64,000 nucleotides of DNA from Nocardia mangyaensis (GCF_001886715.1 NZ_CP018082.1:1860001-1924000), one strand, 5' to 3'; shown: positions 9,803 to 19,465, numbered from the stretch's first letter. Numbers and translations are program-made. The notes: generated from the letters alone by a model not told the origin.

Positions 9803-9831
9803 AGCATAGGGCGACGTGAAAACAATGTCAA
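9803..9831 (-). promoter_or_regulatory. Sigma70-type promoter of the helicase-methyltransferase operon
   Basis: On the minus strand TTGACA (9826-9831) is followed after exactly 17 bp by TATGCT (9803-9808), close to the housekeeping consensus. Transcription would start near 9796, giving a leader of roughly 145 nt before ATG 9650. The site sits between the divergent HsdS-like gene and the helicase. Confidence 0.72.
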
Positions 9832-9907
9832 TCGATATCGGTTGTGCTGGGCGAAACCAGGGTTGGGTGCGCTACCGTGGTCGCCTGGACAGGTGGGGGT
9901 GCGGGAA

Positions 9908-10606
9908 GTGGCAGACGCAGCGGGGGCACGGACCGAGCTGACAGCTCCTGATGGGCCGCGCCGGGAGGTTCCTGCGTACGGCGAATTACGCGAGATCACC
10001 TCGGCCTTTCGCACACCGGATCTGCCGGAACTGGAGCCGGGTGAGAGCCCGTGGCCGACCGTGACGCTCGGTGAACTGGTCGACGCCGGCGCCCTCGCCA
10101 TGCTGGAATCGCCGCCGACCCTCATGTCAACGGACGCGGGGTCGGACATGTTGACCGCCAAGGATATTCGGCTCGGGCGCGCGTCGTCGAAGATCGGTGA
10201 CCCGCGGACGCCTGGGGCCGTGACGGCGCAACAGGGGGACGTTGTGGTCGCGGTGGGTGTACCGACCATGGCCCGCGTCTGCGCTGCGGAGGTGTTGGTC
10301 GCGCCTGGAGTGATGGTGCTGCGCGGCAACCCGACGGTGATCGATGCGGTCTTCCTCTCGGGTGTCATCCGGGCTGCGGGTGAGTCGGCTGCGGGCAAGC
10401 AGGTCGACCTGTTCGCGGTGAATTTTCCGCGGTTGCCGCTCGGCGGTCAGCGAGATGCCGGCGCGGCGATCGGGCGACTGATGGACATCGAAAGTGCTTG
10501 GCGTGCTCAGCGCCTCGTGGTGGAGCGCTTGGTCGGTGCCGGTCTTGCCGGACTTGCCACAGGCACTTTGCGCGCCCAGCCCGGGGCAGGAGATGTGGGG
10601 GAATGA
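9908..10606 (+). CDS. HsdS-like single target-recognition-domain protein
   Basis: A protein of about 232 aa resembling half of a type I restriction specificity subunit. It has an opening WPTVTLGELVDAG, then LTAKDI, a QQGDVVVAVG strand, the FLSGVIR helix, the FPRLPLGGQRDAGAAIGRL junction (compare the usual PLxxQ pattern), and a long C-terminal helix like the HsdS conserved region. A full HsdS has two TRDs and partners HsdM and HsdR; neither is present here, so it may dimerise or deliver specificity to another enzyme in the island. The start is uncertain: GTG 9908 is preferred, with upstream in-frame GTGs at 9893 and 9899. Its stop is one base before the kinase start, so the two are translationally coupled. 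It is divergent from the helicase-methyltransferase operon. Confidence 0.7.
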   Translation: MADAAGARTELTAPDGPRREVPAYGELREITSAFRTPDLPELEPGESPWPTVTLGELVDAGALAMLESPPTLMSTDAGSDMLTAKDIRLGRASSKIGDPRTPGAVTAQQGDVVVAVGVPTMARVCAAEVLVAPGVMVLRGNPTVIDAVFLSGVIRAAGESAAGKQVDLFAVNFPRLPLGGQRDAGAAIGRLMDIESAWRAQRLVVERLVGAGLAGLATGTLRAQPGAGDVGE

Positions 10607-10607
10607 G

Positions 10608-12014
10608 ATGACTCCACGGATCGTGGCGCAGCGCTACGAGCTGATCGAGGTCATCGGGCGTGGTGGCATGGGGCAGGTGTATCGGGGCTTCGATCGGCGT
10701 CTCAAGCGCCGGGTCGCGATCAAGTTCATTCACCCGAGGCTCGCCGAGAACGATGAGTGGGAACGGCGTTTCGTGCGCGAAGCCGAGCTGATGGCGCGGA
10801 TGAGTCATCCCGGAATGGCCACGGTCTTCGACGCCGGGATCGACCCGGGACCGCCCGAGCAGCCCTTCCTGGTCATGGAATACATCGACGGGGTCACCCT
10901 CGACAGCATTTTGGCCAGGCGGGGGAGCCTGCCGGTCGGTGCGGTGGCGGGAATTGCCGCGCAAACTGCTGCCGTGCTCGCTGAAGCACACGGGCACAGC
11001 ATCTTTCATCGGGATCTGAAGCCGTCGAATCTGATGCTCTGCGCCGACGGGACGGTTCGGGTGCTCGACTTCGGTATCGCCGTGGCGCTCGATTCGAGCC
11101 AGCCCCGGCTGACCCGGACAGGGTCAGGGATCGGCACGCCGGAATACATGGCGCCGGAACAGGTGCGGGGAAAGACGGTGGTGCCGCAAACGGATCTGTA
11201 TTCGCTGGGCCTGGTGATGTACGAGCTGCTCACCGGGGTCAGGGCCATGCTCGGTGGCTCGGAGATCGACACCATGATCAATCAGGTCAATGCCGCCCCG
11301 CCGGACCTGACCCGGGAGCGGCACGATGTGCCCGAGGAGCTGGCGGTGCTCGTCGCGGGCATGCTCGCCAAAGAGCCACTCGACCGACCGGCGGACGCGG
11401 CAACTGTGCACGCGGTGTTGATGCGCTATGTCGGCGCGATCGACGGACTGATGGACCGGGCCGACCCGATGAGCCCTGCCCGGCTCTACGCCACCGCGGT
11501 CGGGGCCTCCGCGGCGACACGGACGGCATCGACTCAACTGCGTCAGAGCCCCGACTCGGCTCCCATCTCGGAGTTCACCCGCGGTGACATCGATAGGGTG
11601 GTCCGCCACGCTCGCGATCTCGCCGACGAATCCCAGTACGTCCCCGCGGTCGGGGAGCTGCGGGACTTGCTGGCGGTCGCCGTCCCGCAGCTGGGTGCCC
11701 GCGATGCCGATGTGGTCGACACCCGGATTCGGTTGGCAGATCTGTGCCTGGAATCCGGGGACTACATCCAGGCCGCCGAGTTGTACAGCGAGCTGATCGA
11801 CGACCTCACCGCCGAGCGTGGCCCCTACGACGACCAGGTCATGTTCTGTCAACGGCAGCTGGCCACCTGCCAGGTACACAGCGGCCAGGTGCGGGCCGCC
11901 CTGACCCGGTTACGGAAACTGCATGCCCAGCTCGCCGCCTGGCACGGCGAGAAGGATCCGCGCGTCCTGCAGCTGGGGGAGATGATCGCCCAGATTCGGG
12001 CCGGCTCCAGATAA
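10608..12014 (+). CDS. Soluble Hanks-type Ser/Thr protein kinase with C-terminal TPR-like region
   Basis: A 468-aa kinase with all catalytic elements: glycine loop GRGGMGQV (17-24), VAIK (K39), HRDLKPSN (134-141), DFG (154-156) and GTPEYMAPEQ activation segment. The last 110 residues form helical repeats (for example RIRLADLCLESGDYIQAAELY) that look like tetratricopeptide repeats. There is no membrane segment or PASTA domain, unlike PknB-type receptors, so it is cytoplasmic. It is coupled to the HsdS-like gene by a one-base gap and lies 82 bp before the COG1112 helicase. Kinases are known in BREX/Pgl (PglW), Stk2 and Mokosh type I defence, so a role in sensing or triggering defence is a reasonable inference. 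Its substrates are unknown. Confidence 0.93.
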   Translation: MTPRIVAQRYELIEVIGRGGMGQVYRGFDRRLKRRVAIKFIHPRLAENDEWERRFVREAELMARMSHPGMATVFDAGIDPGPPEQPFLVMEYIDGVTLDSILARRGSLPVGAVAGIAAQTAAVLAEAHGHSIFHRDLKPSNLMLCADGTVRVLDFGIAVALDSSQPRLTRTGSGIGTPEYMAPEQVRGKTVVPQTDLYSLGLVMYELLTGVRAMLGGSEIDTMINQVNAAPPDLTRERHDVPEELAVLVAGMLAKEPLDRPADAATVHAVLMRYVGAIDGLMDRADPMSPARLYATAVGASAATRTASTQLRQSPDSAPISEFTRGDIDRVVRHARDLADESQYVPAVGELRDLLAVAVPQLGARDADVVDTRIRLADLCLESGDYIQAAELYSELIDDLTAERGPYDDQVMFCQRQLATCQVHSGQVRAALTRLRKLHAQLAAWHGEKDPRVLQLGEMIAQIRAGSR

Positions 12015-12096
12015 CGAGGCATTTGGTCTGTAGCGCGGGCCCGTGAGCTGGCGATACCGTTGACAGGTTGGTTTGCCTGGGTGAGGAGAAGTCGGG

Positions 12097-15000
12097 ATGG
12101 CGGAACCGGGGTCCGTGCTGGAAGCCGATCTGGCGGATCGGGCGTCCCGGCTGTTCCGGTTCCTGGCCCGGGTGCAGGGGGTCGGCGGTCACGCGATCCT
12201 CGATGCCGACGATCTGGGCGCGGTGGAATGGCTCGGCGCGCTGCCGCCGAGTGAGGCTGTCCGGTTCACGCCAGGGTCGGAGGACAAGCCGTTCCTGCGG
12301 CTGGACAAGGTGCCGTTCTCCCCGCCGATCGGCCCGCCCGGACCCGAGGTCAGAGCGTGGCTGCTCCCCGGACGGCTCGACGACCACACCGCCGAGCCTG
12401 CTGTGCGCTCCGAACGGGTCAACAGCAACGCTTTGACGGAACGACTCGCCGAGCACCCCGAGATCTCGGAGCAGTTCGACGGTTGGCTGCGGCGATGGCG
12501 GGCCTGGGCGGAGCGGGCTCGCATCGAGGAGCCGGCGCATCGCTGGTATCAGGCGATCTACCGGATGTACTCCGATGTCAACGCCTCGGCGGAAGCCAAG
12601 GAAGCGGTGCTGGCGCTGGGCTGCGTCGTGTGGCGTCGGCCCGGGACGGGGACGATTCGCCGACATGCGCTCACCATGCCGGTGAAATTCGAATTCGACA
12701 CCGACTCGGGCACTTTGACCGTACGGCTCGACCTCGACGCAGGGCGATCGACAATGGAGCTGTCGGACTTTCTCGACCCTGGCGAGATCATCGATCCGAC
12801 ATTGCTGCGCTCGGTCGAGCGCGAATTCCTCAGCGGGGCAGACCCCTTCGATCGTGACGTGATCGCGGGACTCATGCGGAAGCTGCTGCACAGCCTCGGC
12901 CCCGCCACGGATTTCCGTGACGAGATGATGCCGGCCGCAGCGACGACGGACCCCATTGGTTACTACGCTCCCGCGCTGATCGTCCGGTCCCGCGGTAAGC
13001 GAGGGCTGACCCGGGTACTCGACACGATCGCCGACCGGATTCATGACCAACGCCGGGTGCCTGCCGGATTGCGCAATCTGGTCGACCCGGCCTACGCCGC
13101 GACCGCGGAATTGCCGTCGGACAACGGCGCGATGGTGCACGACGGGCCCGACAGCTTCCTTCCGCTGCCGCTCAACGCGGTTCAGCTGGCGATCCTGCAG
13201 CACGTGGACTGCCACCCGCACACGATCGTGCAGGGACCGCCGGGTACCGGCAAAACGCACACGGCTGCCGCCTTGATCACGCATCTGCTCGCCCAGGGCA
13301 AGCGAGTACTCGTCACCGCGCACACTGACCGGGCGCTGGCCGAAGTGCGGGGAAAACTCCCTGTCCGGATGCGCGACCTGTGTGTTTCGGTCGCCGGGGC
13401 AAGCCGGGACAACTTCGACGATTTGAAACTGTCGATGGAGCGGATCGCCGCGGCGGCCGACGATCACGATGCCCCGGGCGCCCGTCGCCGAGTCGAGGCG
13501 AGCAACGCGCGCGTCGCGGAGTTGCGAGCGGATCGCGCGCGTGTCGGCGAAGAGCTGGTCCGCCGTCGTGAGCAGGAGGTGACCCGTCACCTCGTTGGTC
13601 CCTACCAGGGCACGCTGACCGAACTGATCCAGCGGCATCGGTCGGAAGCGACGCGATTCGGCTGGATGCGGGGGCTCGCCGATGTCGATGTCGATGCGGT
13701 GCTTCCGGTTTCTTCCGTCGAGGCGCTCGAATGGCGCGCGCTCCTGCTCGACGGCGCACTGGCGGACCCCGAGGTCGCGGCGCCGCAACTGCTCACCGTG
13801 CACGACCTACCGCCGGTCGCTCAGGTGGCGCAGTGGTGCGCTCGGCTGGCCGACGCGACACAGCGGGTCGATGCCGTTGTCCCGACCGCGATGCGGTCCT
13901 GGATCGAACAGATCCGTGGCATCACGCCTGCGAGTCGGGGTGAGCTGCTGGCCACCGTGCGAAAGGTGGACCGCGAGCTCAACGAACTGGCAGGCAGCCG
14001 TGACGGATGGGTTCGCGAGGCCGTGGCCGACGTGGCCAGAGGGCGAGGCGGTGTTTGGCACGGACGGCGCATGCGGTTGGTCGAATTGCTCGATCCGGCA
14101 GCAACGCTGATCGGTGAACTCGGCATCGCTCAGGTACGAGTGTCCGAGGGCGATCGCGCCACGCTCGTTGCCCTGGCCGAATCGGTGCTCGGCCATCTCG
14201 AGAAGAACGGAGCGCTGAAACTGCGCCCGGATGGTGCGCCGAAAGTCGGTCTCACGACGAGCCGCGTCGTGAAAGATGCTGCGCCACTGTTCGAACAGGT
14301 TCGGGTGGACGGCCGGATCCCGGTCACCGCTGACCAACTGCGGATCTTCGTCAATTACGAGAAGGTCGAGCGGCTGGTCGAGCAACTCGACGAAGTGTGG
14401 GCGGGATCCGGAGTGGCTGCCGCGGCGCCCGGCACCGTGTCGGTGCGATTGGCTCACCATCGCGAACATGCCGATCAACTGCGCACGCTGCTCACTGTCG
14501 GCGCCGAACTGGTCGGTGCGGGACAGCAATTGCGTGGGTACGGGATGGCCGAGCCGGACTGGTCGGATCGTGTTGCCCGCCAAGCCCTCCTCGCCTCGTT
14601 CGACGCGGCCGCGGCCATCGACGAGCAGACCGCAGTGGCCGAACTGTTCGACAACGTCGCCGCGCGAGTGGCCGGGCTGCGCTATCAGCCAGGTGCCACC
14701 GCAAACCTGCACGCGCTGCACGAGGCGCTGCAGCGTCGCGATATCGAGGCCTACCAGCGTGCGCATACACGGTTGGCCGAGCTGAACACGCTGCGTGCGC
14801 GGTCTGCCCGGCGCGGCGAGCTGGACGCCCGGATGACGGCGCTGCCTCAGTTACGCGAAGCCGTCACCTCCACCGCGGTGTCGCGAGTGTGGGACTCTCG
14901 CCTCGGCGAGCTCGAAAAGGCCTGGGATTGGGCAGTACTCGGTGCGTCGCTGAAAGCTGTCGATACCGAGCCGGCCAACGAACTGTTCGATCAGCTCGAC

Positions 15001-17352
15001 GACATCGAGGCCGGGTTACGCGAGGAAGCCACCCAACTCGCGGTGACCAAGGCCTGGGACAAGGCCGTCGCGCCCGAGCGCCTCGGGCGGGGAATGCAGA
15101 CGGACCTGCGGCAGTATGCCCAGCTGGTCCGACGCTATGGCAAGGGTACGGGCGTGCACGCCGACCGCAGGCGCCGCGAGATCCGGGACACGATGGGGCG
15201 CTGCCGGTCGGCGGTGCCGGTCTGGATCATGCCGATCTACCGGGTGGTGGAACAGCTCGACATCGAACCGGACATGTTCGATGTGGTCGTGATCGACGAG
15301 GCATCCCAGGCGGGCGCCGAGGCGGTCTTTCTGCAGTACCTCGCCAAGCGCATCGTCGTCATCGGTGACGACCGGCAGGTTTCGCCGTCCGGCGTCGGCG
15401 TGAAGATCGAGACCGTGCGGGGCTTGGCCGAGCAGTACCTCGCCGACAACCCCCATATCGCGAGCTGGATCGACACCAAGCGGAGCCTGTTCGACGACGC
15501 CGGCATGCGGTTCTCCTCGCGGCTCACCCTCGTCGAACACCGCCGCTGTGTGCCGGAGATCATCGGGTTCTCGAACAAGATCGCCTACGCGAAGGACGCC
15601 AAGCCGCTCATCCCGGTGCGTGTCTACGGCAGCGACCGCCTCCCGCCGATCCGGACCGAATATGTGGCCGATGGTGTCAGTACCAAGAGCAATGTGAACG
15701 AGGTGGAAGCCGACCGGATCGTCGCACGGGTGGTGGAGTGCCTGGCCGACCCGCGCTACGCGGCGAAGACCTTCGGCGTCGTCTCACTACTGGGAGCTCC
15801 CCAGGCAGAACTGATCTGGAACAAGCTGCTGCTCGTCGTCGCGCCCGAGGAAATCGACCGGCGGCAGCTGCGATGCGGTGACGCCGCCGACTTCCAGGGT
15901 GCTGAGCGCGATGTCATCTTCCTGTCGATGGTGAAAGCTCCCGGCCCGGACTCGCGGCTGGTGGCGCAATCGGCCGAATCGGCGATTCAGCGGTACAACG
16001 TGGCGGTGTCGCGAGCGGCCGATCAGCTGTGGCTGTTTCATTCGGTATCCCTCGACCAACTCGGCAATCCCAACGACCTGCGCTACCAGTTGCTGGACTA
16101 CTGTCTGTCGGCCGAGGAGTCCGCAGCGCCGGAGGAATTCGAACTGTCGGCACCGGTGCGAGAGGACCGGCTGGTGCCGCCGTTCGAATCCGTGTTCGAG
16201 CAACAGGTGTTCAACCGGATCGTGGCGCGGCGCTACCGGGTGATCGCTCGCTATGACGTCGGAGTTCATACGCTCGACATGGTGGTGGTCGGTGGGCACG
16301 GGCGCGTCGCGGTGCTGTGCGAAGGCGATGTGTGGGGCGGGCCGCAGTCCTATCGGCAAGCGTTGACCTGGCAGCGGGATCTGCAGCGGTGCGGGTGGCC
16401 GTTCTTCCGGGTTCGGCGGTCGGCATTCGTCGCGGACCCGGAGCAGGCGCTCGCGCCGCTGTGGGAGGTGCTGGATTCGATCGGACTGGCGCCGGTTACC
16501 GACGAACCGGTGGTCCTCGCTGCGCCGGTCTCGCCGCCGACGCCCGTAGCGGAGTCCGTCCGGGAGCAGATGGCGGTTCCCGTGCGGGAGCAGGTGGTGC
16601 CTGCGGGGCCGGTGACGACGCAACCGCCTGGTTTCGAGCCGAAACCGCTGACGGAACTGCTCGGCAGCTATGACTGGGTCAAGCCGGATGTTGATGAATC
16701 CGACCAGGAGATAGCCGCACCCATCACCCCGGAGGCTGTCCCGCCGACACCATCGGCATCGACGACCGGGGTTCGTTTGGCTCCAGGCATTCCGGCGAAG
16801 ACCGCGTCAGCCGCGGTGAACGGCGTTGCTGAATATCGTGCATTCACCGAGCCTTTGGCGGTGTCGCGCGCAGGCCACAATGTGGCCTCGGTCAAGGCGG
16901 ATCTGCTGCGTGTGATCGAAGTGGAAGGCCCGGTGACCGCAGGTCGTCTCGCTGCAGTGCTCGAGCGGGCTCGAGTGGAGGACGAGGACCGGGACCGATT
17001 CCCGGTGCTCATCGATCGGGCACTCGAGGCGGCTGTCACACAGGGGTTGCTCGTCACCGACGATATCCTCGAACTCGGGCGGCCGGAATGGGTCAGCTAT
17101 CGGACGCCGACCCAGCCGGTGACGCGGCCGCGGTTGCTCGGCACCCGGACGATCGAGCAGGTGCCAGGGCGAGAGCTGGCCGAAATCCTGAGCCGCAGCG
17201 CCGAATCCACCGGGTGGGGCAATCGCGCCGCCCTGATGCAGCGTGCTGCTTCGGCGCTGGGGCATGGTCAGCTGAACGATCGCGTGATCGCCATGCTGGC
17301 CATCGTGTTGCCGATCGCCCAGCGGGCAGCGGCGGCTCGAACCACGCGCTAG
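12097..17352 (+). CDS. Giant SF1 (COG1112/Upf1-like) helicase with Vsr/DUF559-like nuclease and DUF3320-like tail
   Basis: A 1751-aa protein started at ATG 12097 with GAGGAG eight bases upstream. Residues about 360-1300 are a split SF1 helicase: Walker A GPPGTGKT (K386), a long coiled helical insert, Walker B VVVIDEASQAG (D1067, E1068), GDDRQVSPSG, then AERDVIFLSMV and the motif VI-like YNVAVSRAADQLW. Residues 1360-1470 match the Vsr/DUF559 endonuclease-like fold: E1364, D1394 (TLDMVVVG) and CEGD (1408-1411), then an RVRRSAF strand. After a proline-rich linker, residues 1600-1750 resemble the DUF3320 winged-helix region. Mokosh defence systems use COG1112 helicases with a kinase and a PLD nuclease; here the kinase is the gene upstream and the nuclease is of another type. 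It probably acts on nucleic acid in the cytoplasm. Confidence 0.85.
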   Translation: MAEPGSVLEADLADRASRLFRFLARVQGVGGHAILDADDLGAVEWLGALPPSEAVRFTPGSEDKPFLRLDKVPFSPPIGPPGPEVRAWLLPGRLDDHTAEPAVRSERVNSNALTERLAEHPEISEQFDGWLRRWRAWAERARIEEPAHRWYQAIYRMYSDVNASAEAKEAVLALGCVVWRRPGTGTIRRHALTMPVKFEFDTDSGTLTVRLDLDAGRSTMELSDFLDPGEIIDPTLLRSVEREFLSGADPFDRDVIAGLMRKLLHSLGPATDFRDEMMPAAATTDPIGYYAPALIVRSRGKRGLTRVLDTIADRIHDQRRVPAGLRNLVDPAYAATAELPSDNGAMVHDGPDSFLPLPLNAVQLAILQHVDCHPHTIVQGPPGTGKTHTAAALITHLLAQGKRVLVTAHTDRALAEVRGKLPVRMRDLCVSVAGASRDNFDDLKLSMERIAAAADDHDAPGARRRVEASNARVAELRADRARVGEELVRRREQEVTRHLVGPYQGTLTELIQRHRSEATRFGWMRGLADVDVDAVLPVSSVEALEWRALLLDGALADPEVAAPQLLTVHDLPPVAQVAQWCARLADATQRVDAVVPTAMRSWIEQIRGITPASRGELLATVRKVDRELNELAGSRDGWVREAVADVARGRGGVWHGRRMRLVELLDPAATLIGELGIAQVRVSEGDRATLVALAESVLGHLEKNGALKLRPDGAPKVGLTTSRVVKDAAPLFEQVRVDGRIPVTADQLRIFVNYEKVERLVEQLDEVWAGSGVAAAAPGTVSVRLAHHREHADQLRTLLTVGAELVGAGQQLRGYGMAEPDWSDRVARQALLASFDAAAAIDEQTAVAELFDNVAARVAGLRYQPGATANLHALHEALQRRDIEAYQRAHTRLAELNTLRARSARRGELDARMTALPQLREAVTSTAVSRVWDSRLGELEKAWDWAVLGASLKAVDTEPANELFDQLDDIEAGLREEATQLAVTKAWDKAVAPERLGRGMQTDLRQYAQLVRRYGKGTGVHADRRRREIRDTMGRCRSAVPVWIMPIYRVVEQLDIEPDMFDVVVIDEASQAGAEAVFLQYLAKRIVVIGDDRQVSPSGVGVKIETVRGLAEQYLADNPHIASWIDTKRSLFDDAGMRFSSRLTLVEHRRCVPEIIGFSNKIAYAKDAKPLIPVRVYGSDRLPPIRTEYVADGVSTKSNVNEVEADRIVARVVECLADPRYAAKTFGVVSLLGAPQAELIWNKLLLVVAPEEIDRRQLRCGDAADFQGAERDVIFLSMVKAPGPDSRLVAQSAESAIQRYNVAVSRAADQLWLFHSVSLDQLGNPNDLRYQLLDYCLSAEESAAPEEFELSAPVREDRLVPPFESVFEQQVFNRIVARRYRVIARYDVGVHTLDMVVVGGHGRVAVLCEGDVWGGPQSYRQALTWQRDLQRCGWPFFRVRRSAFVADPEQALAPLWEVLDSIGLAPVTDEPVVLAAPVSPPTPVAESVREQMAVPVREQVVPAGPVTTQPPGFEPKPLTELLGSYDWVKPDVDESDQEIAAPITPEAVPPTPSASTTGVRLAPGIPAKTASAAVNGVAEYRAFTEPLAVSRAGHNVASVKADLLRVIEVEGPVTAGRLAAVLERARVEDEDRDRFPVLIDRALEAAVTQGLLVTDDILELGRPEWVSYRTPTQPVTRPRLLGTRTIEQVPGRELAEILSRSAESTGWGNRAALMQRAASALGHGQLNDRVIAMLAIVLPIAQRAAAARTTR

Positions 17353-19265
17353 AGCAATGCCTTCGGGGTGGTTCCTCGCAGGAATGCCGCGATCTGAACG
17401 AGCCGATGGGGCGGGACATGCACCCCGTCCAGATCCGACATCAACTCGTACAGCGCACCGATCGGGTCATCGGAGGAAGTGGCCCACAGTGTGATTCGCG
17501 CTGCGGTGGCTCGCGTTCGGGGCAGATCGGTGTGTGGCGCGGTGCCGAGTAGGAGCAGGTCATCGCTGTCGCCGCCGACTTCGATGAACACCAGTTGTTC
17601 GTCGCGGGCCGCTGTCTCGGTCAGTATGCGCAGGTCGCTGGGGTCGGTGAAGCCGATCAGGTCGCCTACTTCTTCGCCGGTGGCGATCTGGCCGAGGTTC
17701 GTGAGCTCGTTCAGCAACTCGGCGATCTGCTCGGAATCCGGATTTCGGGGGGACTGCGGGAGGGGATCCGGACCTGGTGCTGGTCGCGGCACCGGCCGCT
17801 GTGTCGGTCCCGGCGCCGACTGGGGGATCGACCGCGGCACCGGCGCCGCGGCCTGCATTGGTGTGGGGGCTGGCGCCTGGGGTGCGGCGGTAGCCGCCAC
17901 CGGTGTTGGATCGGACGCATGGGCCGATTTCCAGCTGCGCAGGAAAGTGGTCAGGCCGGCGGCATCGGTTCGTATGGTCTCGGTGGCAAGCGGGCCGACT
18001 GATGCCGCGAGGCTTCCGCCGTCCTGGCGGGGATCTTCGACCGAACCCGAGACGAACACGTTGATGATGAGCTGCTTGCGGGTCGGGCTGCCGGGGCGAA
18101 GGACCCGCCCGAGCCGCTGGATCAACTGCGTGTGGTTGCGGTGGCGGGCGAGCAGGACCGCGATCTCCGCTCCGGGGACCGGGATGGTCGGATCGAGGAC
18201 ACGTTGTTCGACGAGAACTGCGAGTGAGTGGTCGTTCAGCCCGTCGGTTGTGGCGGTCCGTTGTGCAGCGGTGGGAGGTGTGGCGGTGGTGGCTGCCGGA
18301 ATTCCGTGGGTGGTCAGGGTGTGGTGTACCTGTGCGGCCGATACTGGTCGGTCGGCGAAGACGATCGTTTGGGTCGCGGTCATGACCTCGGCGGGAAGCA
18401 CGCCGACGAGATCTGTCTTCGCCTGGCATTCGGCCAGCAGCGTTGCGCGTTCGGCGACGGCGGTCAGATACCGGTTCGCGTGCTGGGCGCCCGAACCACG
18501 TCCGGTGGCGAGTACGTCGACGAATGTTCGGAATTCCGTCGGTTTCGCCGGTGCGCCGTAGCTGTCGACAAGGGTGTCGTATTCACGGTCGACGAGCGAA
18601 TCCAAGTGCGTCAGTCGCGCGCGTTCTTTGGCGTCGAGTTCGACGCCGATGTGGATCACTGTGACCGGGGCGAGCAAGGCCTGGGCGTGCGCGGTCGGGT
18701 AGTCGCATCCCGTGATCGCCTGTCCGAAATAGGGGAGCAGTCGCGAACGAACAGCTTGGTCATCGCGATCGAGGGCACGAGTGAGCGCGAGCCGGCTGGT
18801 GAACTGGTCGGTGAGTATCTGGGCCAGTACGCCACCGCCGTAGCGGTCGAGGTCGTCGACGACGAGGATCGCGTTCGAGCACTGTGCGGGGGAAGCGATC
18901 TGACGGAGCCGAGCAATGGTCGACGCCGTGACGATCGCGACCTGCCAGGTGCGTTCGGCGCTCGGGCGTGGATTGGCGCCCAGCCCGGCGACCCGGCAGT
19001 CCGGTGCCGCCTCCGCCAGCTCGTCCAGCCACTGTGCGCGGACGGTGTCGTCGGCGACGACCACTACCGCCGGGGTGTTCGATGCGACGGCCGCGGCGAC
19101 CACCCGGACTCCGAGAACGGTCTTTCCGGTACCGCCCACCGCCTCGACGATCCCCTTGGTTCCGTTGCGCGTCCACACCGACAGCGCGCGCTGTTGCCAT
19201 ACGCGAAGTGGCGACTGTTCTTGGTGCGGTGTCGTTTCTCCTGGGTCCGTCCGCTCATCCCCCAC
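17349..19265 (-). CDS. SF2 (DEAD/DEAH-like) helicase with proline-rich linker and C-terminal accessory domain
   Basis: A protein of about 638 aa. It opens with a Q-motif-like RVWQQRAL, then Walker A VGGTGKT (K48), motif II VDDLD (136-140, in place of DExH), and helicase C-terminal motifs including the arginine-finger QLIQRLGRVLRPGS. A proline/alanine-rich linker (around residues 450-510) leads to an acidic helical domain that I do not recognise. The start is GTG 19265 with GGAAGG upstream. The gene runs against the COG1112 helicase, and the two stops overlap in one palindromic CTAG (17349-17352). It is divergent, across 200 bp, from the 1127-aa protein. It probably belongs to the island's machinery but its partner is unclear. 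Confidence 0.8.
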   Translation of the reverse strand: MGDERTDPGETTPHQEQSPLRVWQQRALSVWTRNGTKGIVEAVGGTGKTVLGVRVVAAAVASNTPAVVVVADDTVRAQWLDELAEAAPDCRVAGLGANPRPSAERTWQVAIVTASTIARLRQIASPAQCSNAILVVDDLDRYGGGVLAQILTDQFTSRLALTRALDRDDQAVRSRLLPYFGQAITGCDYPTAHAQALLAPVTVIHIGVELDAKERARLTHLDSLVDREYDTLVDSYGAPAKPTEFRTFVDVLATGRGSGAQHANRYLTAVAERATLLAECQAKTDLVGVLPAEVMTATQTIVFADRPVSAAQVHHTLTTHGIPAATTATPPTAAQRTATTDGLNDHSLAVLVEQRVLDPTIPVPGAEIAVLLARHRNHTQLIQRLGRVLRPGSPTRKQLIINVFVSGSVEDPRQDGGSLAASVGPLATETIRTDAAGLTTFLRSWKSAHASDPTPVAATAAPQAPAPTPMQAAAPVPRSIPQSAPGPTQRPVPRPAPGPDPLPQSPRNPDSEQIAELLNELTNLGQIATGEEVGDLIGFTDPSDLRILTETAARDEQLVFIEVGGDSDDLLLLGTAPHTDLPRTRATAARITLWATSSDDPIGALYELMSDLDGVHVPPHRLVQIAAFLRGTTPKALL

Positions 19266-19465
19266 CCCGCACCACCTTCCCGCTTCGGCCGCACGGCCAC
19301 GAAATGAGGGTAGCGGCTCGGCGGTCGACGTGAAGGAGTGTGCACAGGTGATCCCGGTTGTCGAGTCAGCTCCCTGAAGGGCTCGATGGTGCAATGATGG
19401 GCAGGCGAAAATGGTGGGTTTGCCGCGGTCCGAACCGGGCAGCGGGTGGGTGATGCGGAGGGGCG

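Noticed and set aside
12060..12065. TTGACA before the giant helicase as a -35 box
   Set aside because: Seventeen bases downstream lies the GAGGAG ribosome site, not a -10 element.
11839..13803. Antisense ORF of 654 aa across the kinase and giant helicase genes
   Set aside because: High-GC shadow frame with low-complexity Arg/Pro/Gly content; the other strand holds clear domains throughout.
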